Shown here piece by piece: positions 23,115-33,733 of a stretch of DNA of 64,000 nucleotides. This DNA is from Nemophila menziesii. Taxonomy: Eukaryota; Streptophyta; Magnoliopsida; Boraginales; Hydrophyllaceae. The DNA lies in the NCBI GenBank assembly GCA_029959085.1, contig JARWIR010000010.1:17815001-17879000 (forward strand), written 5' to 3'. Position numbers and translations under genes: made by a program. How positions within the stretch are numbered: position 1 is the first letter of the stretch; every line of letters begins with the position of its first letter. Below the pieces are notes generated by a model. That model did no database searches and was not told the origin of the DNA. It saw only the letters and a list, made by a program, of their open reading frames with translations.

Positions 23115-24682
23115 CTAAAAGAGTTTGTGACTACAAAAAGGAGGATGGCACGTGGGATTGGGAGGCGTTTCATAATTTCCTACCCTTATCGAAGCTATTA
23201 GAAATTGCGGGGACACGATTGGGTGGGGATGAGTTGGTTAGATGTCTTGTTTCATGGTCATCGAAAGCTAATGGAGAATTCTCGGTAAGGTCCGTAGGGT
23301 GGGGAAATAGATCTTTCGATGATAGCATGGCGTATATATGGAAGAAAGTCAGGGGTCTGAAGTCTACACAAAGGACTCGGGTGTTTTTGTGGCGAGCGGT
23401 ACGAGAAAGGATTGCTACATGCGGGAATCTAGTTAGGCGATGTATGGAAGTGCCGGTAACATGTCCGCTATGCGAGTTGGAGGTGGAGTCTGCAATTCAC
23501 TTGTTTCGAAGATGTATAAAGGTTAGAGGAATTGGGGCAGTTGTTAGACGTGAGGTACTAAGGCATGGTTGTGAGGAGAAGGTATCTATTCCTAACCCAT
23601 GTGATGTTTCGGTTATGGGTAGTGTTGATTGGGGTGGGGGGCTGGGCCTGGTAACTAATTCCGGTTATTTACATGACAGGTCCCTGGCGTTAAATGGCTT
23701 GGCGAACAGGTTTGGAGCTGTGCTGATTCCGACTCCAGGTGACATTAGTGTGAATCGCATCACCTTTTCTATTTCGGAGCTACATGGACAGGCTACTGAT
23801 GGGGAGGAGGAGTCTGATCTGGCGGTGGGGCAGAGGCGGCAGCTGGTGGAACGCGATGAGCAGGTGCGCAGCTCTGCAAGTGAGGTCCATCGAGAGGAAA
23901 GTTCGAATTTGACAGCAGATGATCAAGGTTGGTGGGCCAAAAACATCTCAAGTAATATGATTTTCGCCGGAGTTTGATGGGGCGTTTTCTTTGGCGCGCT
24001 CTTGGATACTATTTGGAAACAAAGGAATGAGGTAGTGTTTAACGGAGTCGCCTCTCTTAATGAAGTTGCGATAGTAAGGAAAGCGCGGGACATAGCTATT
24101 GGAATTACTAGAGCATGGGGACATTTACCCGGACTCAATATGTCAAAGAAATCCGCGATGTCTTTGGTAGGGTGGTCAAAACCTACTGGAGGGGTCAAAC
24201 TTAATACAGATGGGAGCTTTAATAGTAGAGGACAGGTAGGAGGAGGAGGTGGCATTGTGAGGGATTGTAACGGGGATTGGTTTGGTGGCTTCATGATGAA
24301 GGTGCATCAAGTATCTCCGGTTATCATAGAAATCATAACACTTTGGGAGGGCCTGAAACAAGTAGAAAGATTGGGATTTCAAGATGTGACCATTGAGGTG
24401 GATTCAAGGGAGTTGATTGATCTAGTTCATAATGCAACAAATGGTAGGGGTCTTGGAGCACAATGGATCACGCAAGTTCGCATACTTTTGGATAGAAATA
24501 AGGGCTTTCACGTACGGAGCATATATTGGGAAGTTAATACTTGTGCCGATTGGTTGGCCAAGAAGGGAGGGAAGATTGAGGAGGACTTTACGTTTCTTGA
24601 GGACCCGCCAGATGGTATTTGGAGGCTTTTCACAAAGGATCGCATGGGATATAAGTCACCTAGATTGTTTCAGCAAATTTAG
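23115..24682 (+). pseudogene. LINE-A ORF2 C-terminus: zf-RVT and RNase H
   Basis: Continuing from 21540, this reads TWDWEAFHNFLP and a zf-RVT domain (RVFLWRAVRERIATCGNLVR, CPLCELEVESAIHLFRRC near 23460-23520). A long linker follows up to a stop at 23977. After a frame change at about 24000 an RNase H (RVT_3) domain appears: KLNTDGSFNSRG (first catalytic Asp), GGGGGIVRDCNGDWFG, EVDSRELIDLVHN and NTCADWLAKKGG. RNase H would remove the RNA strand during reverse transcription; LINE-B lacks it. The frame ends at TAG 24682. Confidence 0.85.
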
Positions 24683-24829
24683 TAGGTCCTCAAGAAGATA
24701 AACATAGGATAAAGAGCACTAAAAGACATAGGATAAGCACTCAACTGCAAATTAGAAAAAGTATCGCCTTAACTATTTAATTTCCTTTCAGTTTTCTTAC
24801 TAGGAGAAGCCTTTTTCACTTAATATTCT
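24683..24829. other. LINE-A 3' flank
   Basis: ACATAGGATAA occurs twice within 45 bp just after the last LINE-A stop, possibly the element tail. No poly-A run is seen. Confidence 0.35.
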
Positions 24830-25560
24830 AAGTGTACCACCATCCACACCCCTAACTATGTTTTTTCTACTCAATCATCTCTTTTGTCTCATTATTCTTT
24901 TGATTTTCTCTCCAAACTTGATTAGGTTTCTAAAATTTAATAGTATTCTGACCAATTCCTTTATACGTAATACATTATAAAGGAATCCAATCATAAGATA
25001 CATCAACTTCATGAAAATCATTATCACCGAAATTAATAATAATCTTGTGAGTAAGTTCTTTAGAAATGTACACTTCAACAAAACTCTAGCATAGCTCAGT
25101 CTATTTATTAAGATCCATCTAGATAGGAATCCACACATCACTACTCATATATTTTAGAACTTCATTTGTCCAAAAGTTGCAACAGAACTTTCTTCAATTT
25201 CATCTGCAAAGAAAAAATTTCATTATCAAGTTTTTGTAAAATTATATTAGGCTTCTACTTTCTCTACAACATTCTTATTCCTCCCATATGCAATCTTCTT
25301 CCAATACTTTGTTACAATACTCTTGATTTTGGTATAGAAAAATCATTCAAATCAGTATATTTAATATCAAGATACCATACATTTCAATTGTATACATACC
25401 ATACTCCTAGCCATATAAAATGCTGGATATTTCCCAAAGAATTGCCATTCTAAGCAATATTTACACAGTTTGGAATCATCCTCAATAACTTTCTTAAGTT
25501 GTTTAATCATCAAGTAACTCAAGAGAATAGTATTTAATCTTCTAATCAGATTTTCCAAAC
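24830..25560 (-). pseudogene. LINE ORF1 (DUF4283) relic
   Basis: Minus-strand fragments align by eye with LINE-B ORF1 of this window. IEDDSKLCKYCLEWQFFGKY near 25430-25490 resembles its IEDGCKNWANCVVGQFLERP, and RLSYARVLLK with a following KELTHKI near 25040-25110 resembles RLSYARVCVEMDLNKELIED. The order is as expected for DUF4283. Many stops and frame changes are present and the CCHC end is not recognisable. This is an old fragment on the opposite strand from LINE-A. Confidence 0.55.
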
Positions 25561-26216
25561 AAATTAGCACAAATTCCATTTTTTTTTCATCAATTTAAAT
25601 ACAATTTTCAACACACTCATCCACAAACACATTTCCAACATCACTAGCCTTACTCAAAAGTGCGAATTCTCTCACATAAACACTTATAGCTAGTAGATAA
25701 GAACTGTCACCAGAATACATATACCAAGACTGCAATTACTCTCATGTGAAGCTAGATTAACTTTAATATCTTTTTTGGGATATTAGAGCCTCACGCTGCT
25801 CTTGGTCGTTGCCTTTCTCTACTACGTTAAGAAAAGCAACAAGAATTCCATCAACATCCTTCAAAGAGATATGTTCACCTTCGATGCTTATCTTATCCAA
25901 ATAACCATAATCACACTTAGTATCATCTAAAAAATTTACAGTATCAACAATTTTAACTGAATTATTCAATATATTTCTCTTATTTGGGCTATCAAACACC
26001 TCGCTCAAACAAACATTTATAAGCAATTGTCCATTTGATTTTATTCCAATTTTATGTATATACTTTTTTAGAATATACCTCACATCCCTACTAAAATTTA
26101 TTACAAACTTTTAAAACATGGGATACAAGAACAAATTTTGTAACCCTATGATCATTCTATCCAATTATTAGTCTATATCGAATATTTCTTTCCATGCAGA
26201 GGTATCATCAACACGA
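25561..26216 (-). other. Unassigned AT-rich segment with a 106-codon ORF
   Basis: The minus-strand frame 25763-26083 is open for 106 codons (LLINVCLSEVFDSPNKRN, DKISIEGEHISLKDVDGI). I do not recognise the family. It sits upstream, in its own direction, of the LINE ORF1 relic at 24830-25560, so it could be the variable head of that ORF1 or an unrelated relic. Confidence 0.3.
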
Positions 26217-26221
26217 GATAG

Positions 26222-27240
26222 TGATATCTCCTCTTTTGTTCTAATTATATGCCCTTAGGAGACATCAGATTGGGTGATTAATTGACTAATTCGATAGACT
26301 TTTAGTGTTAATTTGATATATTTCATTTTCTTCTCTTTGGATTTTAGTATTTTTCATCTATTAAGCTTGTGCACGTTAAATGGTTTGTTTAGTATAAAGT
26401 TTGTAGGTTTCTAATACTAGCAAGGAGAGGATCCAAGAATGGAAGTCTTAGATCGTGTAAAGAAGTCAAAGGCAAGAATAATATCCCGAAGAATTGACAA
26501 ATTAGAGCTGCAAATCTGGAAGGGTGATGGTAATTGCTGATTTCGAGCTACTTAAACGTGGATTCAGCCTCTAAGTTGTAAAGAAGATTCGTTCCTTATG
26601 GAGTTACGAAGAGTTAGAAAGTTGAATGAGTCAATTCAGAGTTAAATTGAGAAAGTTAAAGACGTTATAGTGGAGGGTGTACACCAGTTACGGGATTTGG
26701 ACTTAAAGAGTGGACTTGGGCCATTAATTATAACATCGATTCACTTCAAAAAGCCCAAGTCCGAATTATTTAGTATAAATAGGCTTTTGGACTTTATTTT
26801 TACATACAAATCATATTAGCAAAGTCAGAAACGCCAGAGAGAAAGTCAGAAGCTAGGAAAAGGAAGAAGCCAAGAGCCGGAGAATTCATCTTCTCCAAAT
26901 CAATAGCCAAATCCAAATCCAAACTCCTAATTAGGTTTCTATATTTTATTTTCTTTCTGTAAAACATGAACTCAGTTAATTTTATTTCTTTTGCATTTAT
27001 TTCCATTATGAGCTAAATTTCCCTTGTACTTAAGAATCGCAAATTGGGTTGAACCCAAACTAGATTAATTATTGTTTTTCTGATTTGGGATTTAAGAATT
27101 TAATTTGAATTATTATTTTACGTTGGCTTTTATTTTATGCTCATTTATTATCTTTAGATTCATGAACTAAGGATAAGTTTTAGTATCTAGGCTATTCAAT
27201 ATAGTGGCGTATTGATCACCTTGACGGGGGGTTTAGATAC
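26222..27240 (+). repeat. Left LTR, 3'-truncated
   Basis: It starts with the 46-bp terminal inverted repeat segment (26222-26267) and matches the right LTR from 26434 to 27240. It then jumps directly into gag, whereas the right LTR continues for 562 bp. TATAAATA lies at 26774-26781. Confidence 0.88.
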
Positions 27241-28829
27241 TAATGTTGCACGGTATAGACCCGACCTTGGTATGCTATCCCAATTTCAGAATTTCGGAAA
27301 CTTTCATGGAGTACCTGGAGAAGATCCTATTCGTGCAGTTCAAAAGTTTATGCAAATCTGCGATTCGTATATAACTCAAGGAGTGACCAAATTAGCAGAT
27401 GTATTTTGCTAATTTCAGATTTTTCATGATAGACGCAATTAGTGAGTGGCACGATTAACAAGAACCTGGAGCAATAAATAATTGGGATGAACTACAAACA
27501 GCGTTTTTCGATCTTTATTATCCGACGAACATGAGACTAGACACACAGGTAGATTTGACATCATTTGTCCAAGAACAAGAAGAAACTTTGGGAAAATGAT
27601 GGACAATATTTCAGTCATGTTTGAGAAGAGTTCCTAACCATGGACTCACAGAACAACAACAGTTGAAGATCCTTTATAAAGACCTATATGGAGGATCAAG
27701 AAAAGACCTCGATTTATTATGTGGAGGTGGTTTCTTACAGGTAGCTCCAGCACATGCTAAGATTATACTGAATAGAATGGTGACGAATGAGCAAGGTTGG
27801 AATACAGTGAGAACACCTATCCGAGGTAGACAAGAAAGTAGTATGGAAATCGATGAGAAATTCTTCTCCTTGGAGAATAAATTGAAGAGTACATTGGAGC
27901 AACAAATGAAACAACCCACTTTAGCTGTTAAAGAGGGTTTTTCAGGTAAGAAAGCAGGTGTTAATGTTACTCAAGAGATATATGGGTGTTCGAATAGTGG
28001 TGTTCAAGACCATGACTGGGAGCATTGTGAAAGAAACCCTGAAGCTGTCATGTTTGTTTCTAATAGAGGGAGTTACAATTCAAGTGGTCAAGGATACCAA
28101 CCCAACATAAACCATCCGGTTTTCCAATACTCGAATCCTAATGGGGCAGCTAATCCTACTTATGCATATCATCCGCGTCCCCACGGTAACAATTATCAAC
28201 CTAGACCACATAATAATTATCAAGGAGGACAAGGTTATGGAAATCATGCTCAAAGGAAGCCTCCTCAATATAATTACAATGACACCATGAATCAAAAAGC
28301 CTTACCTGCTCAACCTCAAGAAGGTACGAATGATCTTCGTCAAACTGTAGAGATATTAATTGCACTTCAGGCACAATCTATTCAGAATTAGCAAGCTTTT
28401 CAAGCTGCAATTAAATTAATGGAGAATCAAATAGCTTAGATGTCAAAAAAATTAATTCAGCGTCCACAAGGGAAACTACCTAGTGACACTGAAAATCCGA
28501 GACAGACAGAAGATTGTAATGCTATCGTGTTAAGAAGTGGTAAGAAGCTCCCTCCACCTCCTTTTCCTGTTATGAAAGAAAAAGAAGTTACCAATAAAGA
28601 GAAACCGGTAAAGGATATGGAAGAAAAAGAAGATGAACCTAAAGTGGTAGAAATGGAGAAGATTCTGGAAGTTCTGAGAAAGAAAAATGTTGTAGAAACT
28701 CGTCTTCCTCCACCTTTTCCCTCAAGAGTTCAGAAAAAAGGAGATGTGGCTGAGTATCAAAGATTTTTGAATAGGGTGAGAGGTCTTAACATTAACATAC
28801 CGTTGTTAGAAGCTATTAAAGATATATGA
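27241..28829 (+). pseudogene. Gypsy gag, 5'-truncated
   Basis: The coding part begins inside gag with RYRPDLGMLSQFQNFGNF and ends near 28829. A degenerate Retrotrans_gag domain spans about 27420-27700 (DELQTAFFDLYYPTNMRLD, PNHGLTEQQQLKILYKDL), broken by frame changes and stops. A zinc-knuckle-like GCSNSGVQDHDWEHC lies near 27985, with one Cys replaced. Asn/Tyr/Gln-rich repeats follow (PRPHGNNYQPRPHNNY), then a Lys/Glu-rich tail leading to protease (ALPAQPQEGTNDLRQTVE). The domain order matches gag of the element at 10725, but the sequences are clearly diverged, so these are different families of one lineage. Confidence 0.85.
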
Positions 28830-29610
28830 AGTATGCGAAGTTTTTGAAAAGAGCCCTCACTAACAAGAGACCATATTGTGAGAATGAGATGATAGTATTG
28901 CCAGAGGAGTGTAGCGCCATTTGTCAAAGTAAGTTGCCACCTAAGTTGCTTGATCCTGGGAGTTTTACGATTTCGATTTCAACTGGTAATGAGTGGAAAG
29001 GAAAAGCTCTATGCGATTTGGGTGCGAGTATCAATCTCATGCCCCAATCAATTTTTGATAAGTTGAAGATGGTAGACGTGAGACCTACCTCTATGGTCCT
29101 ACAAATGGCTGACAGAATCCTCGTGCATCCTGAGGGTCGAATCGAAGATGTTCTCGTCAAGGCAGGTACTTTAGTTTTTCTCGTTGATTTTGTTATTCTT
29201 GAATACGACGCGGATAGGAATGTCCCCATCATTTTGGGATGATCATTCCAAGCCATGGGGCATACTTTAATTGATGTAGAAAACGGAGAATTAACCATGA
29301 GAATCCAAGGCGAGGAGGTAAAGTTCAATGTGTTTAGAGCTATGAAGTTCCCAGATGTCCCAGGAGATTGTTTTCGAATGGATATAGCAGAACATGCCAC
29401 GCAAGAGGTATTTGATTGTTTTAATTATGATGATATCTTGCAGGAAGCTTTAACACTTGACTTACCTGAGATGATGGAAGAGCTTGCCGAAACAGTGGCA
29501 GCTCTTAATTCTGAGAATCCAAAATATAGGCTTCCTTCCTATGAACCTGTGAGAGAACCGGGGGAGAAGGTCATTAAAAAAAACCATATATTGAATCTCC
29601 TCTGAAGTTC
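28826..29610 (+). pseudogene. Gypsy protease region
   Basis: The segment EWKGKALCDLGASINLMP holds the retropepsin active site (D-L-G-A-S). VPIILG at 29240 matches the conserved C-terminal strand, and a TGA there replaces the Arg codon usual after GR. In the same frame 29255-29605 continues the protease-RT linker (MGHTLIDVENGELTMRIQ, FNVFRAMKFP). The upstream frame (28440-28829, ending LNINIPLLEAIKDI) is the normal lead-in PLLEAI-x-x-x-P-x-Y-A-K-F-L-K, now split by a frameshift at 28828. Confidence 0.85.
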
Positions 29611-29634
29611 GAAGAAAAACCATTTCCAGCACAC

Positions 29635-31151
29635 TTGAGGTATGCGTATTTAGGTGCTAATGACACTTTACCTGTTATTGTTTCAGCAATTTTAACAAGT
29701 CCTCAAGAAGATAAATCGATGCGTGTACTAAGAGCTAATAAAGAGGTGATTGGTTGGACTATTGCTGATATCAAAGGTATTAGTACCTCCTATTGCCAAC
29801 ACAAAATCATTCTAGAAGATGATAGTGCATGCTCAGTTGAAGGCTAAAGAAGACTAATGCCAGCAATGAAAGAAGTGGTGAAGAAAGAAGTTATTAAGCT
29901 ACTAGATGCGGGAATCATCTATCCCATAGCTAGTAGTGAGTGGGTAAGTCCAGTTCAATGTGTACCAAAGAAGAGTGGTATGCCCATAGCTACCGTCCTA
30001 AATGCTCAGAATGAATCCATTTCGACAAGAACCGTTGTTGGTTGGAGAGTATGTATGGACTATCGTAAGTTGAACAAGGCGACTAGAAAAGATCACTTCC
30101 CTCTTCCTTTCATAGATCAGATGGTGGATAAATTCGCTGGTACGGAATATTATTTCTTTTTTTATGGTTATTCAGGGTACAATCAAATCTATGTAGATTC
30201 AGCAGACCAACACAAAACCACCTTTACATGTCCTTTTGGTACCTTTTCCTATAGAAGTATGCCATTTGGACTATGTAATGCACCTGCTACTTTTCAGAGA
30301 TGTATGATGGCGATTTTCTAGGATATGATCGATAATTTCCTTGAGGTATTTATGGATGACTTTTCAGTGTTTGGTGATAACTTTGATGAGTGTTTACAGA
30401 ACTTAGAGAAGGTGTTGATTAGATGCAAGGAAACTGATTTGGTGTTAAACTGGGAAAAATGTCATTTTATGGTTCGTGAAGGTATAGTGTTGGGATACAA
30501 AGTTTTGATGCAGGCTTAGAAGTTGATCGTGCTAAGATCGAGGTAATAAACACTCTTCCCCCTCCTATTTATGTAAAAGGGGTGAGAAGCGTTTTAGGCC
30601 ATGCTGGTTTCTATCGCCGTTTTATCAAAGACTTTTCCAAGATCGCTAAACCTTTGTGCAACTTGCTCGAGAAGAACTCCAAATTCCTTTTTGATGAAGC
30701 TTGGATGAAGGCATTTCAAGAGTTAAAGGAGAAGCTTATTGCTGCGACTATTGTATTACCTCCTAGTTGGAAGATTCCATTTGAAGTTATGTGTGGCGCT
30801 AGTGATTTAGCTATGGGTGCTGTGTTGGGTCAGAGAAAGGATACGGTATTTCATTCTATCTATTATGCGAGTAAAACCTTCACTAGTGCTCAGATTAATT
30901 ATACGGTGACTGAGAAGGAACTTTTAGCGGTTGTTTATGCCTTTGACAAATTCCGTTCCTATCTTCTTGGGGAGAAAATTGTTGTATTCACTGATCATTC
31001 CGCTATTAAGTACCTTATAGAGAAGAAAGATGCTAAGCCACAGTTAATCAGATGGGTTTTATTATTGCAAGAGTTCGATTTAGAGATTCGATATCGAAAG
31101 GGGTGTGATAATCAAGTTGCAGATCATTTGTCTCGTCTTGAAGGTTCTTAA
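29635..31151 (+). pseudogene. Gypsy reverse transcriptase and RNase H
   Basis: RT motifs in order: VKKEVIKLLDAGIIYPIASS, SPVQCVPKKSG, VCMDYRKLNKATRKDHFPLP, FSYRSMPFGLCNAPATFQ, a stop at 30319-30321, then the catalytic VFMDDFSVFG near 30345-30375. A frameshift near 30520 leads to [20 protein letters not shown] and RNase [48 protein letters not shown] and [11 protein letters not shown]. RNase H ends at a stop at 31149. The enzyme would copy element RNA in the particle. Most residues are conserved, so decay is moderate. Confidence 0.9.
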
Positions 31152-32531
31152 TCGAATAGTGGTCCTGAGTTAGTTAGAGAGGAGTTCCCAGATGGGAGTT
31201 TATTTGTTATTTCTGACGGTGCTCCTTGGTATGCAGATATTGCAAATCTTGTTGTGAGTGGTTCTTTTCTTGAATGAGCTACTTCACAAGATAAGAAGAG
31301 GTTAATCAGCCGTGCTAAACAATTATTTTCGGAGGATCATTTCCTCTACAAATTATGTGGTGACCAAATGGTAAGAAGATGCATACCTGAGAGTGATGTT
31401 TATTCAGTAGTTGCAGGTTGTCACGATTCACCTTATGGAGGGCATTTCAAGGGCGACCGCACAGCTGCTAAGGTATTACAATATGGTTTTTATTGGCCTA
31501 CATTACATAAGGATTGTCATGAGGACGTTAAGAAATGTCATAGATGCCAGTTTACTGGTAATATATCCAAGAGGGATGAGATGCCACGTAATAAATTTCT
31601 AGAGGTGGAGATATTCGATGTTTGGGGTATTGATTTCATGGGTCCCTTTGTACCATCCAATGGAAATCAATACATCCTATTAGCTATTGATTACGTGTCT
31701 AAATGGGTAGAGGTTGTAGCTCTACCAACAAATGATTCACGAGTAGTAATTAACTTTTTGAAGTCTCATATCTTCACTAGACATGGTACACCTCGAGTTA
31801 TTATCAGTGGTGGAGGCTCACACTTTGTGAACAAGTATTTGAAGACAGTTCTAGAGAAGCATGGAATAAGACATCGTGTATCTACCGCTTATCATCCACA
31901 AGCCAATGGTCAAGTTGAGGTCTCTAATCGAGAGGTCAAATTCATACTAGAAAAGACTGTTGGCCCCACAAGAAAAGATTGGTCAACGAAGTTAGATGAT
32001 GCATTGTGGGCTTATCTTACTGTGTTCAAAACTCCTGTTGGTGCATCTCCGTATCGTATGGTTTATGGTAAGGCTTGTCACTTACCCCTTGAACTTAAAT
32101 TAGGTGCATATTGGGCTATAGCGCAGTTGAATTTAGATCCTACTTTAGCTGGTGAGAATCGTATGATGAAGTTGAATGAACTTGATGAGCTTCGATTACA
32201 TGCTTCTGAGAATGCTAAACTCTATAAAGAAAACACTAAGAGGTGGCATGACAATTGTATTCGTGTGAAAAAGTTTGAAGTTGGACAAAGGGTCCTTAAA
32301 TATAACTCCAAGTTCAGAAATTATCTGGGTCAGTTGAAATCGAAATGGTCTGGTCCTTATGTTGTGACCAAAGTCACACCTCATGGAGCTATAGAAATTG
32401 AGCATCCAATCGAGCACCGCACCTTTATGGTGAATAGTCTTCGATTAAAGATATATCATGGAGGCGAGGATATCAATCGCTCGGAAGATCCACATCTCGG
32501 GGAGGTCATGTACCTCATTGAAACTCCTTAG
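31152..32531 (+). pseudogene. Gypsy integrase
   Basis: The frame continues from RNase H through two stops and is open for 387 codons from 31368. The zinc-binding HHCC part reads CHDSPYGGHF...KKCHRCQ. The rve core has DVWGIDFMGPF (first Asp), PRVIISGGGSHFVNKY where IISDGGSHF is expected, and YHPQANGQVEVSNRE (Glu). The second catalytic Asp is therefore Gly, which should abolish strand transfer. The C-terminal domain (RVLKYNSKFRNYLGQLKSKW, GPYVVTKVTPHGAIEI) aligns with the tail fused to protease in the element at 10725. Confidence 0.9.
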
Positions 32532-33541
32532 AAGCAAGAGGTAACCCGTCGAGCTTAACAACGTTAAACAAAAGCCAATTCATTGTATATTAATTCATTT
32601 TTATATAGTGTAAATTAGAGTAATTGTTGTTGATTAGTGTTTATTTTTAAGAAATGAGAAAGGGTAGTTGTTTCTGATAATTTCAGGAGTACAAAAGTCA
32701 TGAGTTTGGGGTTAAAAGAATGGAAAAATGAAATTTTTTGGGTAGCATTCCAGGAGCAAACCGGAAACCCGGTTGCTAGCTGACCGGGAACCCGGTGAAT
32801 AACTGGATGTTTCCCTTTCACACGCAAGGTGTTGCGTCTGGGTTTGTGCCAGCAACAGCAACCGGGAACCCGGTTGCTAGCTGACCTGGAACCTGGTTTC
32901 GGCGCTGAAGGACCCCAAAATCTCTGACTCCTGCGTAAGACGAGACGCAAGGGGTTGCGTCTAGCTGGAGTCAGATTCGCTGTCGACACAAACCGGGAAC
33001 CCGGTTGTGAGCTGACCGGGAACCCGGTCATGAAGACCAACTCTCTGACCCCTGCGTAAGCTAAGACGCAAGGAGGCTGCGTCCAGGTAAAAAAAAGAGA
33101 TTTTGGTAATTTATTTGCGCCAACACATCGACACGAACCGGGAACCCAGTTATCTCCAACCGGGAACCCGGTTGTCGTATGTGATAGGCGATTTTGGTAA
33201 CCTAAAACCTGTATCTTTACCTTCCTTCTCAAGTTAGCCTCCAATTCCGTTCTCAGCTTTACACCACTCCGAAAAACATCATCAAAACAGCTTATACTCG
33301 TCAAATCTTTACCTCTTTCACCACAAAAACACATAATCAACTCATAATCTTTCCAAAACGCCAACAATTCCCAACTTTTCTTCAAGATTCCTCCTTTATC
33401 CAAACCATAAATTGAACCACTAAACCTCTCCAATCACTTAAATAAATCCTTACCCATCTCATATCTCACATTAATCTCCTTCCTTCTATCTTCAAAACAT
33501 CAAATTTCGAAACTTTTTCTAGCTTTTGACTTTTTGCAGTT
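32532..33541 (+). other. Spacer between pol and env-like ORF
   Basis: It starts with ACGTTAAACAAAAGCC, shared with the spacer at 15232. It holds the ACCGGGAACCCGGT array and other short inverted repeats, then a CT-rich leader. A 272-codon antisense frame here is judged fortuitous. Confidence 0.6.
32760..33172. repeat. Paired ACCGGGAACCCGGT palindromes
   Basis: Eight copies of a 14-bp inverted repeat (6-bp arms, AA centre), some with one or two changes, start at 32760, 32783, 32861, 32884, 32992, 33015, 33137 and 33159. They form four pairs with 22-23 bp from start to start. Between pairs are other inverted repeats of the form GACGCAA...TTGCGTC. Confidence 0.9.
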
Positions 33542-33733
33542 TTGAGTTTGGGGTGCGAAGACACGACAAACAAGACAGATTCTTTCAGTTATACTCGAAG
33601 AAACAGTACAAGAACAAGAAACAATCCTAGTACTACACAAGAGAGAGCTATTGAGATTCCAGATTCGGGTCCTAAACGCAAGATTGAAGAGGTTAAGACT
33701 GCTACCGAGAAGAGTCAAGAATGGAAGTCGTAG
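33542..33733 (+). pseudogene. Env-like ORF, N-terminal fragment
   Basis: About 58 codons (polar, Thr/Arg/Lys-rich, ending PDSGPKRKIEEVKTATEKSQ) sit where the env-like ORF starts in the related element at 16164. The frame then runs into LTR sequence at 33716. The junction has a short homology (CAAGAATGGAAGTC) with the LTR. The rest of the ORF is deleted. Confidence 0.5.

Larger units (their letters stand above)
9535..24682 (+). mobile_element. LINE-A: L1-type LINE with RNase H, split by two LTR insertions
   Basis: Removing 10725-17112 and 21546-23109, each with one target-site copy, restores continuous LINE reading frames of about 7.2 kb. The order is ORF1 (DUF4283 fold, CCHC knuckle), then ORF2 with apurinic-type endonuclease, RT, zf-RVT and RNase H. 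ORF1 opens right after a stop at 9539 without an ATG, so the 5' end is probably truncated. At the 3' end the sequence after the last stop has a short repeated ACATAGGATAA motif but no clear poly-A, and no target-site duplication could be assigned. Frameshifts and stops show it is dead. Confidence 0.85.

Noticed and set aside
32615..33433. 272-codon antisense ORF across the palindrome spacer
   Set aside because: It reads through the palindrome pairs (GFPV/PGSR repeats), has no family resemblance, and the related element has no matching antisense frame. Its length is explained by the GC-rich repeats.
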